In this document: piece after piece, positions 54,799-64,000 of the stretch
Layout of the letters: the number at the start of each line of letters is the position of its first letter
Numbering within the stretch: position 1 is the stretch's first letter
DNA from: Larix kaempferi
Lineage: Eukaryota; Streptophyta; Pinopsida; Pinales; Pinaceae
DNA length: 64,000 nucleotides
Assembly (NCBI GenBank): GCA_027924585.1
Contig: BSBM01000370.1
Coordinates: 30,587,501 to 30,651,500, forward strand
Direction of reading: 5' to 3'
Made by a program: the position numbers and the translations under genes
The notes under the pieces: generated by a model
What the model saw: the letters and a program-made list of their open reading frames with translations, nothing else
What the model was told of the DNA's origin: nothing
The model's database searches: none

Positions 54799-55886
54799 TC
54801 AAACTATTCCTTCTTCTTCCCAACCAGCCGAATCAAAGGATGCGAACCATCTTCTCTTGTCATCGTACCTCCACGGGTGATAACCACAACAATAGCATCT
54901 TGCGTCCTTGGATCGGCTGAGATCATCGCAATAGTGGGTCCTTGATTCTGGTTCGGCGGGGGGTTCGCAGGTTGATTCACATTCTGATTGGCATTCTGAT
55001 TTTGACGCTGGTTCTGGTTCTACGGTTGATTCTGATTTGGCAACTGGTTTTGATTTTGCAACTGCGGTATATTTCTTGCCTGCCATCGCGCAATCAACTA
55101 CGGACAGTTTTCGACAGTGTGATCAACAACAAAACAATACGACTGTGTCTGCAACTACGGGCAATCTCACTGATAATGCCCCAATACCCCGCAATTGTAG
55201 CATTGGACAGGTCTGCGACCTCGTCCTCCTCCACGACCAAATCCTACACCTCGTCCTCCCCGGAATCCTCCATGGAATCCCCCTTGCTGTTGATATTGTG
55301 GTTGAGGAAACTGTTGCTGCATGGGATTCGGTTGCAACTGAACACACTCCCCTGGATGAACACATGGTGCTAGTTGAACGTATTGTGGTTGTTGTGGAGC
55401 CATATGCATATGAGTATAATGTGGCATAAACTGTTGTTGTGGTTGCGGTTGTGATACAACCTGCATCTGCGGTTGAGGTAGCGGTTGGGCCACCTGTGGC
55501 TGCGGTGGCAGTTACTGTACTGCACGCTGGTCGTCCTTCACATAGAATGCGTCGTACGTTCTCTCCTGAAGTAAGACATATGCACAGCAATCCTTATCGT
55601 CATGCCCAGCTGACTTGCAAAATGTACAATACAAATTCATCGGCTTTGTGACCATCTTCTAGATGTATTGACACTCCTCAAGTCGATGCCCATATACCTG
55701 ACAGATGCGGCACCATGGCATGCCTCCACCACTTAATGGGTTCGGTGCTCCTGATACCAAGTAGTTGTGGAAATATGGGCAGTTATCCTTGGTATGCCCC
55801 TTTGCACGACATCGCGTACACCAAGCCTCTTCGCGGTGTTCTTTACCCTTCTTAAGATCTTGCAAGTGTATTGTAAAGTTTTCCAA
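54799..55886 (-). pseudogene. Multi-knuckle nucleocapsid region with Gln-rich and RGG segments
   Basis: Order on the minus strand: knuckle 1 'CTRCRAKGHTKDNC', knuckle 2 'CRICQVYGHRLEEC', knuckle 3 'CTFCKSAGHDDKDC', then a Gln/Pro-rich stretch ('QPLPQPQMQVVSQPQPQQQ'). A Gly/Arg segment 'GGFHGGFRGGRGVGFGRGGG', knuckle 4 'CYNCGVLGHYQ' (then a stop and DC), knuckle 5 'CFVVDHTVENC' (imperfect) and an Asn/Gln-rich tail come next. Such an array should bind RNA tightly. Stops at about 55665, 55512 and 55164 interrupt it. Confidence 0.8.
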
Positions 55887-56507
55887 TTGTGTCTAGATCT
55901 GAGACATGCCAGTTGCGTGCTCACCAATCAACGAAGCTTCTAACCGCATCGCAATCTCCAGAGCTTCACTTGGTGTTGCAATTTTTTGCCACATCAATGG
56001 AAGTCTGATATGGCGTAACAATGCCGGGATGAATCATTCTTTATGTTGAACATCACTCATCTCAAAGCTAATGCTTGCCATCAACGTTTTGAACCGTAGG
56101 TCAAAATCCCACACAGTTTCGTTTGGATACTGCTTAATCTCTTTTAGTCTTGTAATATACTACACTTCAGACTTGGGTTTTCTGAACTCTGCAATCAATC
56201 CTTTTCTAACCTCATCTAGTGTCTTCTCTGGAGTGCCTGTAGGGACTTGTACAAACTTCATAAACTAGTCCAATGTGCGACCCCGAAGAGTTGTCACCAA
56301 ATGACCTTTCTTGGCGTCATCATCCGTAATTTGCTTAACAGTCCATACTGCTTCACATAAGAACCAATATTGCTCTAGGTTGTCAGTGGCATTCCCATGG
56401 AACATCGGTAACTTCGCATCTTCGCCCGACATCCTAGGATTCTTTCCTACAGTCGTTGATCTGCTAGCAATCAAGTTCTGTTGACACGATGAACAAGGCG
56501 GTGTCAA
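55887..56507 (-). pseudogene. gag: Gag capsid-like domain of the nested gypsy
   Basis: 'AKLPMFHGNATDNLEQYWFLC', 'KKGHLVTTLRGRTLD', 'KTLDEVRKGLIAEFRKPKS', 'ITRLKEIKQYPNETVWDFDLR' and 'RLPLMWQKIATPSEALEIAM' match the retrotransposon gag domain. Stops near 56265 and 56163 break it. It leads directly into the zinc knuckles. Confidence 0.8.
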
Positions 56508-56597
56508 AGTTGTATTTCTTCCTGGTTGTGAGATAGTGAGCGAAGGTGTGGGTACGTTGTTGCTGGGGGTTGGTCCTGCCTCTATCCTGGGTGTAGC

Positions 56598-57246
56598 CTA
56601 GTTGTCCTTGTCGGCACTATGAGGTCGCTTCGTCCCATTTGGTCTTCCTTCATGGATTTGCGTTTCAACCGCAGCAGGACCTTCTCCTGTCCTCTGCCTC
56701 TTTTCTTGTCGAAACCTTGCTCCTCTCGTAAGAACACTCTCTTCCTCGGTTTCCTTCATAGTCTCGTCATAACTTGCACCCATCTACCCCATATCATTCC
56801 ATTCACCGCCCCCCCTGCTGTCGCAGTATCTACAGCCTCCGCCCACCAGGGTTCTACTGATCGAGGTGCATCTTCAGTATGCCCTTTTCGCAAATGAGCA
56901 TCTTAATGGACAACTGTAGCAATAACAGAAACCTGCCTCTCGATCCATTGAAAAATTCCCTTTTAGCTTTGCTATAAGACTTTTTCGTATCAACTGCAAA
57001 CTCGGTGATATAGCCTTCCAGTATACTGTCGACCCAAACCTCAACAACCCATGTTGCTTTGTTGTCTACCTCTTGCAGCTCTTGGATTAGTTCTGGGGTC
57101 CAAGATGTTGGCTCAACACCCTGGAAGTTTCGCTTCTGATAGGTCAATTTCGCTAACCATTCATATAGGATGATTGGGAATTCGCAGAAAAAATATTTGT
57201 GTGGACCGTCACTTATATACTTTTCCAACCACCAATCCATCGACAA
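56598..57246 (-). pseudogene. Gag N-terminal extension of the nested gypsy
   Basis: First open part (57246-56854): 'MSMDWWLEKYISDGPHKYFF', 'FPIILYEWLAKLTYQKRNFQG', 'WVVEVWVDSILEGYI'. Then a charged Glu/Arg linker: 'MKETEEESVLTRGARFRQEK'. It is located between the primer site and gag. The function is unknown and I know no catalytic motif in it. Confidence 0.55.
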
Positions 57247-57360
57247 CCCAGGGTTCTGATTTTCTTTTCAGCGAACTCTCGCAACTTTAGGTCGAACCAA
57301 TCTTGAATCTCCGGTCTCATCGGATGCCACAACATATCCTCCTTTCACTTCGCGCTACGG

Positions 57361-57377
57361 TCCCGGCAACGGAACCA
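57361..57377 (-). other. Primer binding site of the nested gypsy
   Basis: Minus strand TGGTTCCGTTGCCGGGA, two bases inside the LTR. It resembles the gypsy site TGGCGCCGTTGCCGGGG, usually assigned to tRNA-Asp. Confidence 0.75.
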
Positions 57378-57379
57378 TT

Positions 57380-58214
57380 TGTTGACACAAACCCAATCGA
57401 CAGGGGTTCCTCACACTGTCGACACCCAAACCACCACAATCTCCCTGAGCACCGGCCCAAACAGATTTTACCCTGTCTAGCAACACTTGCAGAGCAGATG
57501 AAGTCTCACCCGAGATGTTCAAGGGAGAGCTGATGGAACCACGTTTCCACTGAATGAAGGAGGACTTTGTGCATCAACTAATCAACCTATCGCAACATTG
57601 CATAACAGATCTAACCATTCATCTCAGGCATTAAACATAATTGCAGCATCATTCAATAGATCTCATTATTGACAGAACCACTAATGCACAATAGATATAA
57701 TAGTAAAACATTAGTTGCAGCAAGAAAACATCGCATCATTCACATATTCATATCGCATAATGCATTCATCACATGGAAACAGGAAAGACACAATGATTCT
57801 GCTCAAAACTCTGTCATACCATATTCATCTTCGCAAGAACCCAGATACAACAAGATAATCCTTTTGTTGCATACCCAGATTAGCAGACAATAACAAGCAA
57901 ACTCATCCGTGCTTAACTGTCTGCTCAATTCATCAGCTCATGTATCTCTAAACCGATCTCTCAACACTTACAATGCAATGACTATTTATAGGCTAGCGCA
58001 TTTACATTTGCGGTCCACTTAGGCAACCGTCTAACTACTTCTTAACAAACTTTACAAAAAGGATAACCCAAAAACCCACATAATGCGGTCCAAATGACCC
58101 AAAACTACATAAACTAATCGACGTGCGCGCTGTTTTCCTTCTTGCGTGGCATCTTTGACCCTTTGCAGCATCCGCGATGTTGCGCAGCTGACTCATCCAA
58201 ACTGCCTTCCAACA
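57380..58214 (-). mobile_element. Gypsy 5' LTR, 835 bp
   Basis: Minus strand begins TGTTGGAAGGCAG and ends GTGTCAACA, next to the primer site. The minus-strand TATA box TATAAATAG is at 57982-57990. Good alignment with 39944-40849 except for the 30-bp repeat number and a 10-bp gap. Confidence 0.93.
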
Positions 58215-58219
58215 TGACC

Positions 58220-58950
58220 AAGCTAAGTTTGTCATCGATGAAAAGAAGGATGAGGTTGTTGGGGTCATCACGATCTACATGTCAAGAGAGATTCTCTTTC
58301 ATACAAGCGAGATCAACTACCCTCATGCCATTTGGAGTAAGTTGAAGTCAATGTTTGATAAGTTAATGAAATTTAAGTAATGCAGATATAGAAAGATTTG
58401 ATCTCTTTGAAACCCCACTCCTTTGAAAGTATTGAGGACTATTTAGCTAGCACCAAGGAGCTACAACTGAAATTGGGTGAATGTGGTCATATTTTTCCAA
58501 AGAATGATGGACATCTCATTGAACTGGTCCTGATGAATCCGAGGACACCTTATGATGTGCTATGCTCTTCATTTTGTGCCAATTAGATGTCACACAAGCA
58601 AGATGGTAAGGACTTCACCTTTGATATATTATGTGATTTGTTAATTAAAGACCAACAAAAGTTGCTTGAAGAAGGGAAGCTTGTTAGCAAACACCAAGCT
58701 CACTTGCTCAAAAGCAAGGTCAAGCAAAATTACAAAGAACGTGGTCGACCAGATCATCGACCAACCTACTAAAGGAAAGATTGATAAGTCAACATTGACA
58801 AAGAAGAATTGAAAGAAGAAAATATGTTGCTACTATGGAAATGTGGGATATGTTGAGAAAACCTGCGAGAAGAAGACAAAGGAATTGGAGGAAAAGGTCA
58901 AGCATCTTGAACAAGGAACGTCTCCTAGTTAGTCAGTCAACCAACATGCT
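58220..58950 (+). pseudogene. gag: Outer copia gag, second part, with zinc-knuckle region
   Basis: Resumes after the gypsy target site with 'AKFVIDEKKDEVVGVITIYMS' and 'INYPHAIWSKLKSMFDKL'. 'SFESIEDYLASTKELQLKLGE' and 'MSHKQDGKDFTFDILCDLLI' follow, then a knuckle-like region near 58830 (C..C..G..V.K.C) with the His lost. Stops at 58378, 58584 and elsewhere. Confidence 0.75.
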
Positions 58951-58999
58951 AAAACTTTTACCTTTTATGTTAGCACTTCACATGCATTACATGCCCATA

Positions 59000-59231
59000 C
59001 CACTCAGATAGAATGGACAGTCGATTCTGGTTGTACTCATGATATGGCTAAGGATGCTTCTATGTTCTCTTCCTTAAGTGGAGCTCTAGAACAAAATATT
59101 TATGTGGTTGATAATTATGCTCTCATGGTTGTTGGAAGCAACGATGTTGAATGTAGGCATGATCAAATATCCAATGTATATCATATACCTAGCTTGAGTG
59201 CAAATTTGTTGTCGGTTGCGCAACTTACATA
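59000..59231 (+). pseudogene. Outer copia protease
   Basis: 'WTVDSGCTHDMAKDASMFS' is the copia protease active site (usual DSGCSxHM). 'QISNVYHIPSLSANLLSVAQLT' follows, as in intact elements. Confidence 0.8.
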
Positions 59232-59239
59232 GACTAAGA

Positions 59240-60600
59240 AGACTGTTGAGTTTTGGTCATATCACTTTATTGTAAAGGATATGAGACTTGGGGAGGTGAT
59301 TGTTGCTTCGGGATATTTAGATCCCAAAGACGGACTTTACAAGTGTTGTGATTCTCCCAGGCATGATTTTCAACCAACTGGACTGACTACACTCATTGCT
59401 TAAACCGACGACAGAAATCAATTTTGGCATGAACAACTTGGACATCTGAACTTTCGGAGTTTGAAGATAATGATAACAAATAATTTGGTTACTGGTCTCC
59501 CAAAGACTACTCCACCTGATGGAGTTTATAGAGGATGTTTGCTTGAAAAGCATCATCAGACACCCTTTGATTCTGGAAAAGCATGGCGAGCAGGAGACCG
59601 ACTGGAACTTGTTGCTTCAGGAGGCGACTATTGCTTCAGGATATTTATATATATCCCAAAGACGGACTTTACAAGTGTTGTGGGAGGCGACTGTTGCTTC
59701 GGGATATTTAGATCCCAAAGATGGACTTTACAAGTGTTGTGATTCTCCCAGGCATGATTTTCAATTGACTGGACCAACTACACTCATTGCTCGGACCGAC
59801 GACAAAAATCAAATTTGGCATGAACAACTTAGACATCTGAACTTTCGAAGTTTGAAGATGATGATAACAAATAATTTGGTCACTAGTCTCCCAAAGACTG
59901 CTCCACCTGATGGAGTTTGTAGAGGATGTTTGCTTGAAAAGCATTATCAAGCACCCTTTGATTCCAGGAAATCATGTCGAGCATAGGACCAACTGGAACT
60001 TGTTCACAATGATCTATGTTGCATGGACAAACCCTCATTAGCAAGTGTGAAGTATATTTTGACTTTTATTGATGATTTCTCTAGATTTTCTTGGGTATAT
60101 TTCTTGAAGATTAAGAATCATGTCTTTGAAATATTCAAGGAATTTAGGGCATTGGCTGAAAAGGAGTGTGGCCGACCTATCAATTTTTGATATCGGACAA
60201 TGGAGGAGAATATGTGAGTCGACGGTTTGAAGAATATCTCTTGCAAAATGACATTTCTTGGCAGAGATCTGTCCCTCACACCCCTCAGTGGAATGGAGTC
60301 ATTGAGAAGAAGAATCAAACTTTGGTGGAAATGGCTCAATGCCTACTACAGACCAAATATCTTCCAACTAAATTTTGGGCATAAGTTGTTTACTATTCAA
60401 ACTATCTCCTAAAACTTGTTCAGACTAGAGTAGTCAATGAGATGACTCCAGTCGAAAAGTGGAACGGAAGGAAACCCTCTATCGGACACCTTAGAACCTT
60501 TGGATGTGTTGCTTGGGCACATATCAATGATAATTGCAAGAAGAAATTGGGTGAATCATGATGAGCTATTTTTATGAATCAAAAGCATATTGAGTATTTG
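59240..60600 (+). pseudogene. Outer copia integrase with duplicated N-terminal part
   Basis: Zinc region: 'FWHEQLGHLNFRSLKIM' and 'GVYRGCLLEKHHQTPFDSGK', then a second diverged copy 'IWHEQLRHLNFRSLKMM'. The core has 'TFIDDFSRFSWVYFLK', 'LISDNGGEYVSRRFEEYLL', 'VPHTPQWNGVIEKKNQTLVE' and 'YLPTKFWA'. Catalytic D, D and E are identifiable. Frameshifts are frequent. Confidence 0.85.
59292..60003 (+). repeat. Tandem segmental duplication within integrase
   Basis: Copies begin at 59292, 59620 (only about 63 bp) and 59683, each with 'ttgcttcRggatattta' and 'cggactttacaagtgttgtg'. The full copies run about 325 bp and duplicate the pre-integrase and zinc-binding part. Confidence 0.85.
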
Positions 60601-61036
60601 ACCCAGTCAAACAACAGATCATTTTGAGAAAAAATGTGATCTTTGATGAGAATATTTTAGGTAATAAGTTGTTGAACTCCTCTTTTGGTCTATTGCACAG
60701 TGATCATTTTGATATTACTGAAGAATCTGGATCGACTATACCCCTCTTTGGAGCTCCAACCAGACCGATGAATTCTACCCCTGAGTTGATTGGTAGTCAA
60801 TCTACATTGACTGAGAACATCGACACACCTACTCATTAGACTCACAATCACCGACCTGAATCACCACTAACTTGTCTACCTCGATGGGATGCTAAAACAA
60901 TTGAAGCTACTGGGCTTGATGTTGGAGATGCTAGTATTGGTCAGCGGACCCGAAGTAAAAAATAACATGGCATTGTTGCACTGATGGAACATGTTCTTGA
61001 AACTTGTGGTCTTGAACTTATGTTGATGCTCAGGGA

Positions 61037-61823
61037 GTGATTGAATGGGAAAATGCTATGGCTATTGAAATTGATTCTTTGAAGAAATTAGACTTGGGAA
61101 CTCATTCCTTGATCGCAAGGAAAGAATGTTGTGAAGTGTTGTTGGGTTTACAAGACCAAGTTTACTTACGATGGTTTTGTTTAATGTCAGAAGGCTCGCT
61201 TGGTAGCCAAGGGCTTCTCTCCACAAGAAGGCATTAACTGCACCAAAAAGTTTGTCCCTGTTGCAAAGATGAAATTTGTTCCACTGATTCTCTCCCTCAT
61301 TGCTCGTTTTGGATGGAAACTTCATCAAATGGATGTTAAAAGTGTTTTTCTTCATGGAGACTTGTCTGAAGAAATTTATATGGAACAACCTCCTGGTTTT
61401 GTGATGGATTTTGGTCTTGTTTGTTGAGTCCAGAAGTCATTGTATGGTTTGAAACAAACACCTCATGCTTGGTCTCAAAATATTGATCGTTTCTTTGTCA
61501 ATCTTGGCTTCAAACGTTGTGCATTTGATCACAATGCTTATGTATTACATGTTAATGGTGATACATTTATTGTGGCATTGTATGTTGATGATTTAATCAT
61601 AACAGGGAATAATATCAATTTGATTTTGGGTTTGAAGAAACAACTTGTAGATACCTTTGAAATCACTGATCTTGGTCTATTGCATTTCTTTCCGGGCATT
61701 CAATTTTTGCAAATGGACGATGGTATCTTTATTTCTCAACCAAAATATGTTTTGGATCTTTTGAAACGGTTCAAAATGGATGGCTATAAGTCTTGTGAGC
61801 TACACCTTATTAGTCGGGCATAA
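61037..61823 (+). pseudogene. Outer copia reverse transcriptase
   Basis: Blocks: 'KARLVAKGFSPQEGINCTKKF', 'MDVKSVFLHGDLSEEIYMEQP', 'SLYGLKQTPHAWSQNIDRFF', 'VALYVDDLIITGN' (YVDD intact) and 'ITDLGLLHFFPGIQF'. Breaks near 61190, 61427 and 61823. Confidence 0.9.
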
Positions 61824-62520
61824 AATTGTCGAAGGATTGCAACTCTCCACAAGTCAACGCCACTCTTTATCGCCAATTGGTCGATAGTTTGATTTACTTA
61901 ACTCACAGTCAACCTGATCTCTCATTTTTTGTTAGTGTGGTTCCACGGTTCATGTAGGATCCTCAAGAAATCCACTGGAAAGTTGCAAAGAGAATTGTTC
62001 ACTATATTAAAGGAACTTATCAGTATTGTCATAATACAAATCCGTTGGTCAGTAAACTGTTGGTCAAGTTTACTGATTCCGACTAGGGAGGTGACATTGA
62101 CAACCAAAACTCCACTTTTGGCTATGTGTTTCGACTTAGTTTTAGACCCTTGGTCTAGTCGTGTAAGAAACATAAGGTAATCTCTCTTTCGACTCCAGAA
62201 GTAGAATATCATGGCATTGTCAATGCAAGTACATAGGTAGTTTGGATCCATAAGCTTTCAGAAGAGATTGGTTTTCTTGTTCATGCATCGAATATTATTC
62301 ATTGTGATAATTAAAGTACAATACAAGTTGTTGATAATCTTGTTTCTCGCAACAAAATGAAGCATATTGAACTTCATGTTCATTATTTGAGAGAGTTGGT
62401 ACAAAAAATGTCGTCTCACTTGTTTATTGCAAGACATATGATCATATCAATGATATCTTTACAAAGCTTCTACCAAAAGCTAAGTTTGTGAAACTTTGAG
62501 CTATGCTTGGGCTTTAGGCA
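61824..62520 (+). pseudogene. Outer copia RNase H
   Basis: 'LTHSQPDLSFFVSVV', 'KFTDSD', 'ISLSTPEVEYHGIVNAST', 'IIHCDN' and 'KMKHIELHVHYLRELVQK' are recognisable across several frames. Confidence 0.8.
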
Positions 62521-62596
62521 GCTACAATTATGGAGGGGTGTTCAAAGAACATAATTTCACCTCCTGAATCTCCAAAGTGTTGTGCTGATGGGGTGT

Positions 62597-63072
62597 TGTT
62601 GGAACCTAAGGTTATGCAGATTCATCACACCTATGGATCTTCTGGAGACAGTCAGTCGAAATACAACATTGGACTAGAGTTTCGACTAAGCGGTTGATGA
62701 GACCATGGTCGGCTCGACTAGAAAAATCGTCTAATCTATGGGACGTTGCAATTTTTATGGAAATTGTTAGAGCCAACGACCCCTATTTGTGGGCTTGATC
62801 ATCCTCACTTCCGAGGAGTTTGTTAGATCCAGAGACTAAAAGAACAACCCTATGAACGACCCTATAGGTTGTGTTGATATAATTGAATTGTATTGTATTG
62901 ACTTATGATGGTGATCTCTTATGAAATAATGCATTATGATGTTCTTATCACAATGTATTGTGTTAAAGTACTATAACGATGTCTTTAGACACCACCTCTT
63001 TTCTTGGAATACAGTTCCCTTCTGCTATTTTCTTTTTTGTTTTATGGTTCAATGTGAAGAGTTTCCCCAACA
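62597..63072 (+). mobile_element. Outer copia 3' LTR, 476 bp
   Basis: Starts TGTTGGAACC, ends CCCCAACA, and is followed by TATAC. Its last ~160 bp are included in the 400-bp duplication that follows. Confidence 0.92.
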
Positions 63073-63730
63073 TATACAACCACAAGGACAACATACAAGC
63101 AATCATCCATCAATTAGCACACATGCAAAGGCACATACATGTTTAGGGCTTTTCCTAAACTACTGTAAGAACAAGGCTGAGATCATTGTGCAAAGGTTTA
63201 AACTAATTTTTGGAGGACTTTTGTCGTAGAGAAGAATCACCTTTGTTCCACATTCAAAGACTTCTCACTGCTTCCACCATTGCTATTCCATGAAGCCTAC
63301 TGTAACCTATTATATCTCTTATGAAATAATGCATTCTGATGTTCTGGTCACAATGCATTGTGCTTAAGTGTTGTAACAATCTCTTTAGACACCACCTCTT
63401 TTCTTGGATTACAATTCCCTTCTGCTATTTTCTTTTTTGTTTTATGGTTCAATGTGATGAGGTTCCCCACCGGATACAACCACAAAAACAACATGAAAAC
63501 AATGATCCATCAATTAACACACATGTAGAGACACATACATGTTTAGGGCTTTTCCTAAACTCCTATAAGAACAAGGCTGAGATCATTGTGCAAAGGTTTA
63601 TACTGATTTTCGTCAGAATTTTGTTGTAAAATAAATCACCTTTGTTCCACCTTCAAAGACCTATCACTGCTTCGACCTATCACTGCTTCCACCATTGGTA
63701 TTCCATGAAGCCTATTGTACCCTGTTATAT
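62914..63730. repeat. 400-bp tandem duplication spanning LTR end and flank
   Basis: 'atctcttatgaaataatgca' begins at 62914 and 63314. Both units run through the LTR end, 'tacaaccacaa', 'catccatcaatta', 'gtttagggcttttcctaaac' and 'ttccatgaagcctaYtgta'. The second unit has an extra 16-bp internal duplication near 63662-63692. Two open frames of similar length (62936-63229 and 63339-63629) just reflect the duplication. Confidence 0.95.
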
Positions 63731-64000
63731 CCAAAGACTATTGTAACCAACTATTATATTTTGTTTATTATGATGTAAACAATCTCTTAAATAAAGTATT
63801 ATTTGGTCTACTTATGCTTGACATCCAACACTTTGGGTCTCTTGGTTATTATTTAGCGAAGTAGAATTGCAATGTATTGTTAGTTACTAATGCACTTGTT
63901 TTGGCCTATCTTTCACTCTAAACACATACTAATCCATGTTTATTTTCATATTTAGTTGTCGTAACTTTATTTTATGATCTGATCTCAACAATAATTTTAC
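63731..64000. other. No gene seen
   Basis: AT-rich flank without recognised motifs. Confidence 0.4.

Larger units (their letters stand above)
39944..58214 (-). mobile_element. Nested Ty3/gypsy element with 3' accessory frame, minus strand
   Basis: LTRs at 57380-58214 (5') and 39944-40849 (3') are flanked by an exact 5-bp duplication TGACC (39939-39943 and 58215-58219). Order on the minus strand: primer site, gag, multi-knuckle nucleocapsid, protease, second gag-like domain, RT, RNase H, integrase, TATA-like motif, accessory frame, 3' LTR. A young copia interrupts the accessory frame. No chromodomain was seen after integrase. Confidence 0.92.
39229..63072 (+). mobile_element. Outer decayed Ty1/copia element split by nested insertions
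   Basis: LTRs at 39229-39664 and 62597-63072 share TG..CA ends and a 'TGTTGGAACCTAAGGTTATG'-like start. A primer site follows the left LTR. gag starts at 39805, breaks at 39943 where the gypsy begins, and resumes at 58220 in the same frame. Protease, integrase, RT and RNase H follow to about 62520. Flanks TATAT and TATAC are a 4/5 target-site match. Stops occur in all genes, so this is the oldest layer of the nest. Confidence 0.9.

Noticed and set aside
62936-63629. Two similar ~97-codon open frames
   Set aside because: Explained by a 400-bp tandem duplication of LTR end plus flank; no coding motif.

Overview
The window looks like intergenic DNA from a large, repeat-filled vascular plant genome, most likely a gymnosperm. 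That placing is an inference from the retrotransposon families and the depth of nesting, not from any host marker gene. I found no intact host gene, no tRNA or rRNA gene, no CRISPR array and no bacterial feature. Almost all recognisable coding sequence belongs to LTR retrotransposons (Ty3/gypsy and Ty1/copia) and one LINE. Only one reading frame is intact: a 1,359-codon copia polyprotein at 44,568-48,647 on the minus strand.

Layout. (1) 1-7,233: a minus-strand LTR element with a 1.48-kb LTR (5,757-7,233) and a non-coding internal region full of short repeats, running off the left edge. (2) 7,234-16,542: a decayed plus-strand gypsy element of the Tat type. Its order is gag, protease, reverse transcriptase/RNase H, integrase, then an extra archaeal-type RNase H after the integrase, then an antisense plant-mobile-domain-like gene that still has splice-site-bounded introns. 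(3) 16,543-22,991: a minus-strand copia element whose left LTR is cut back to U3 plus TATA and abuts the antisense gene. (4) 22,992-34,090: AT-rich sequence with several copies of a repeat family carrying palindromes and hairpins, a trace of a DUF4283 domain, microsatellites and short tandem duplications. (5) 34,095-37,670: a 5'-truncated minus-strand LINE (endonuclease, reverse transcriptase, zf-RVT). (6) 39,229-63,072: a three-level nest. A decayed plus-strand copia holds a minus-strand gypsy (39,944-58,214), which holds a young minus-strand copia (43,648-49,810). LTR ends fit at all three levels; target-site duplications are exact for the inner two and 4 of 5 for the outer. (7) 62,914-63,730: a 400-bp tandem duplication copying the outer copia's LTR/flank boundary.

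How the parts work together. Within each element the genes are the usual retrotransposon set: gag packages the RNA, protease cuts the polyprotein, RT and RNase H make cDNA, and integrase inserts it. The less usual parts are the RNase H placed after integrase, the intron-bearing antisense gene, a second gag-like domain between protease and RT in the nested gypsy, its five-knuckle nucleocapsid region, and its long 3' accessory reading frame preceded by a TATA-like motif. These are the best leads. I do not see a clearly new defence or metabolic system.
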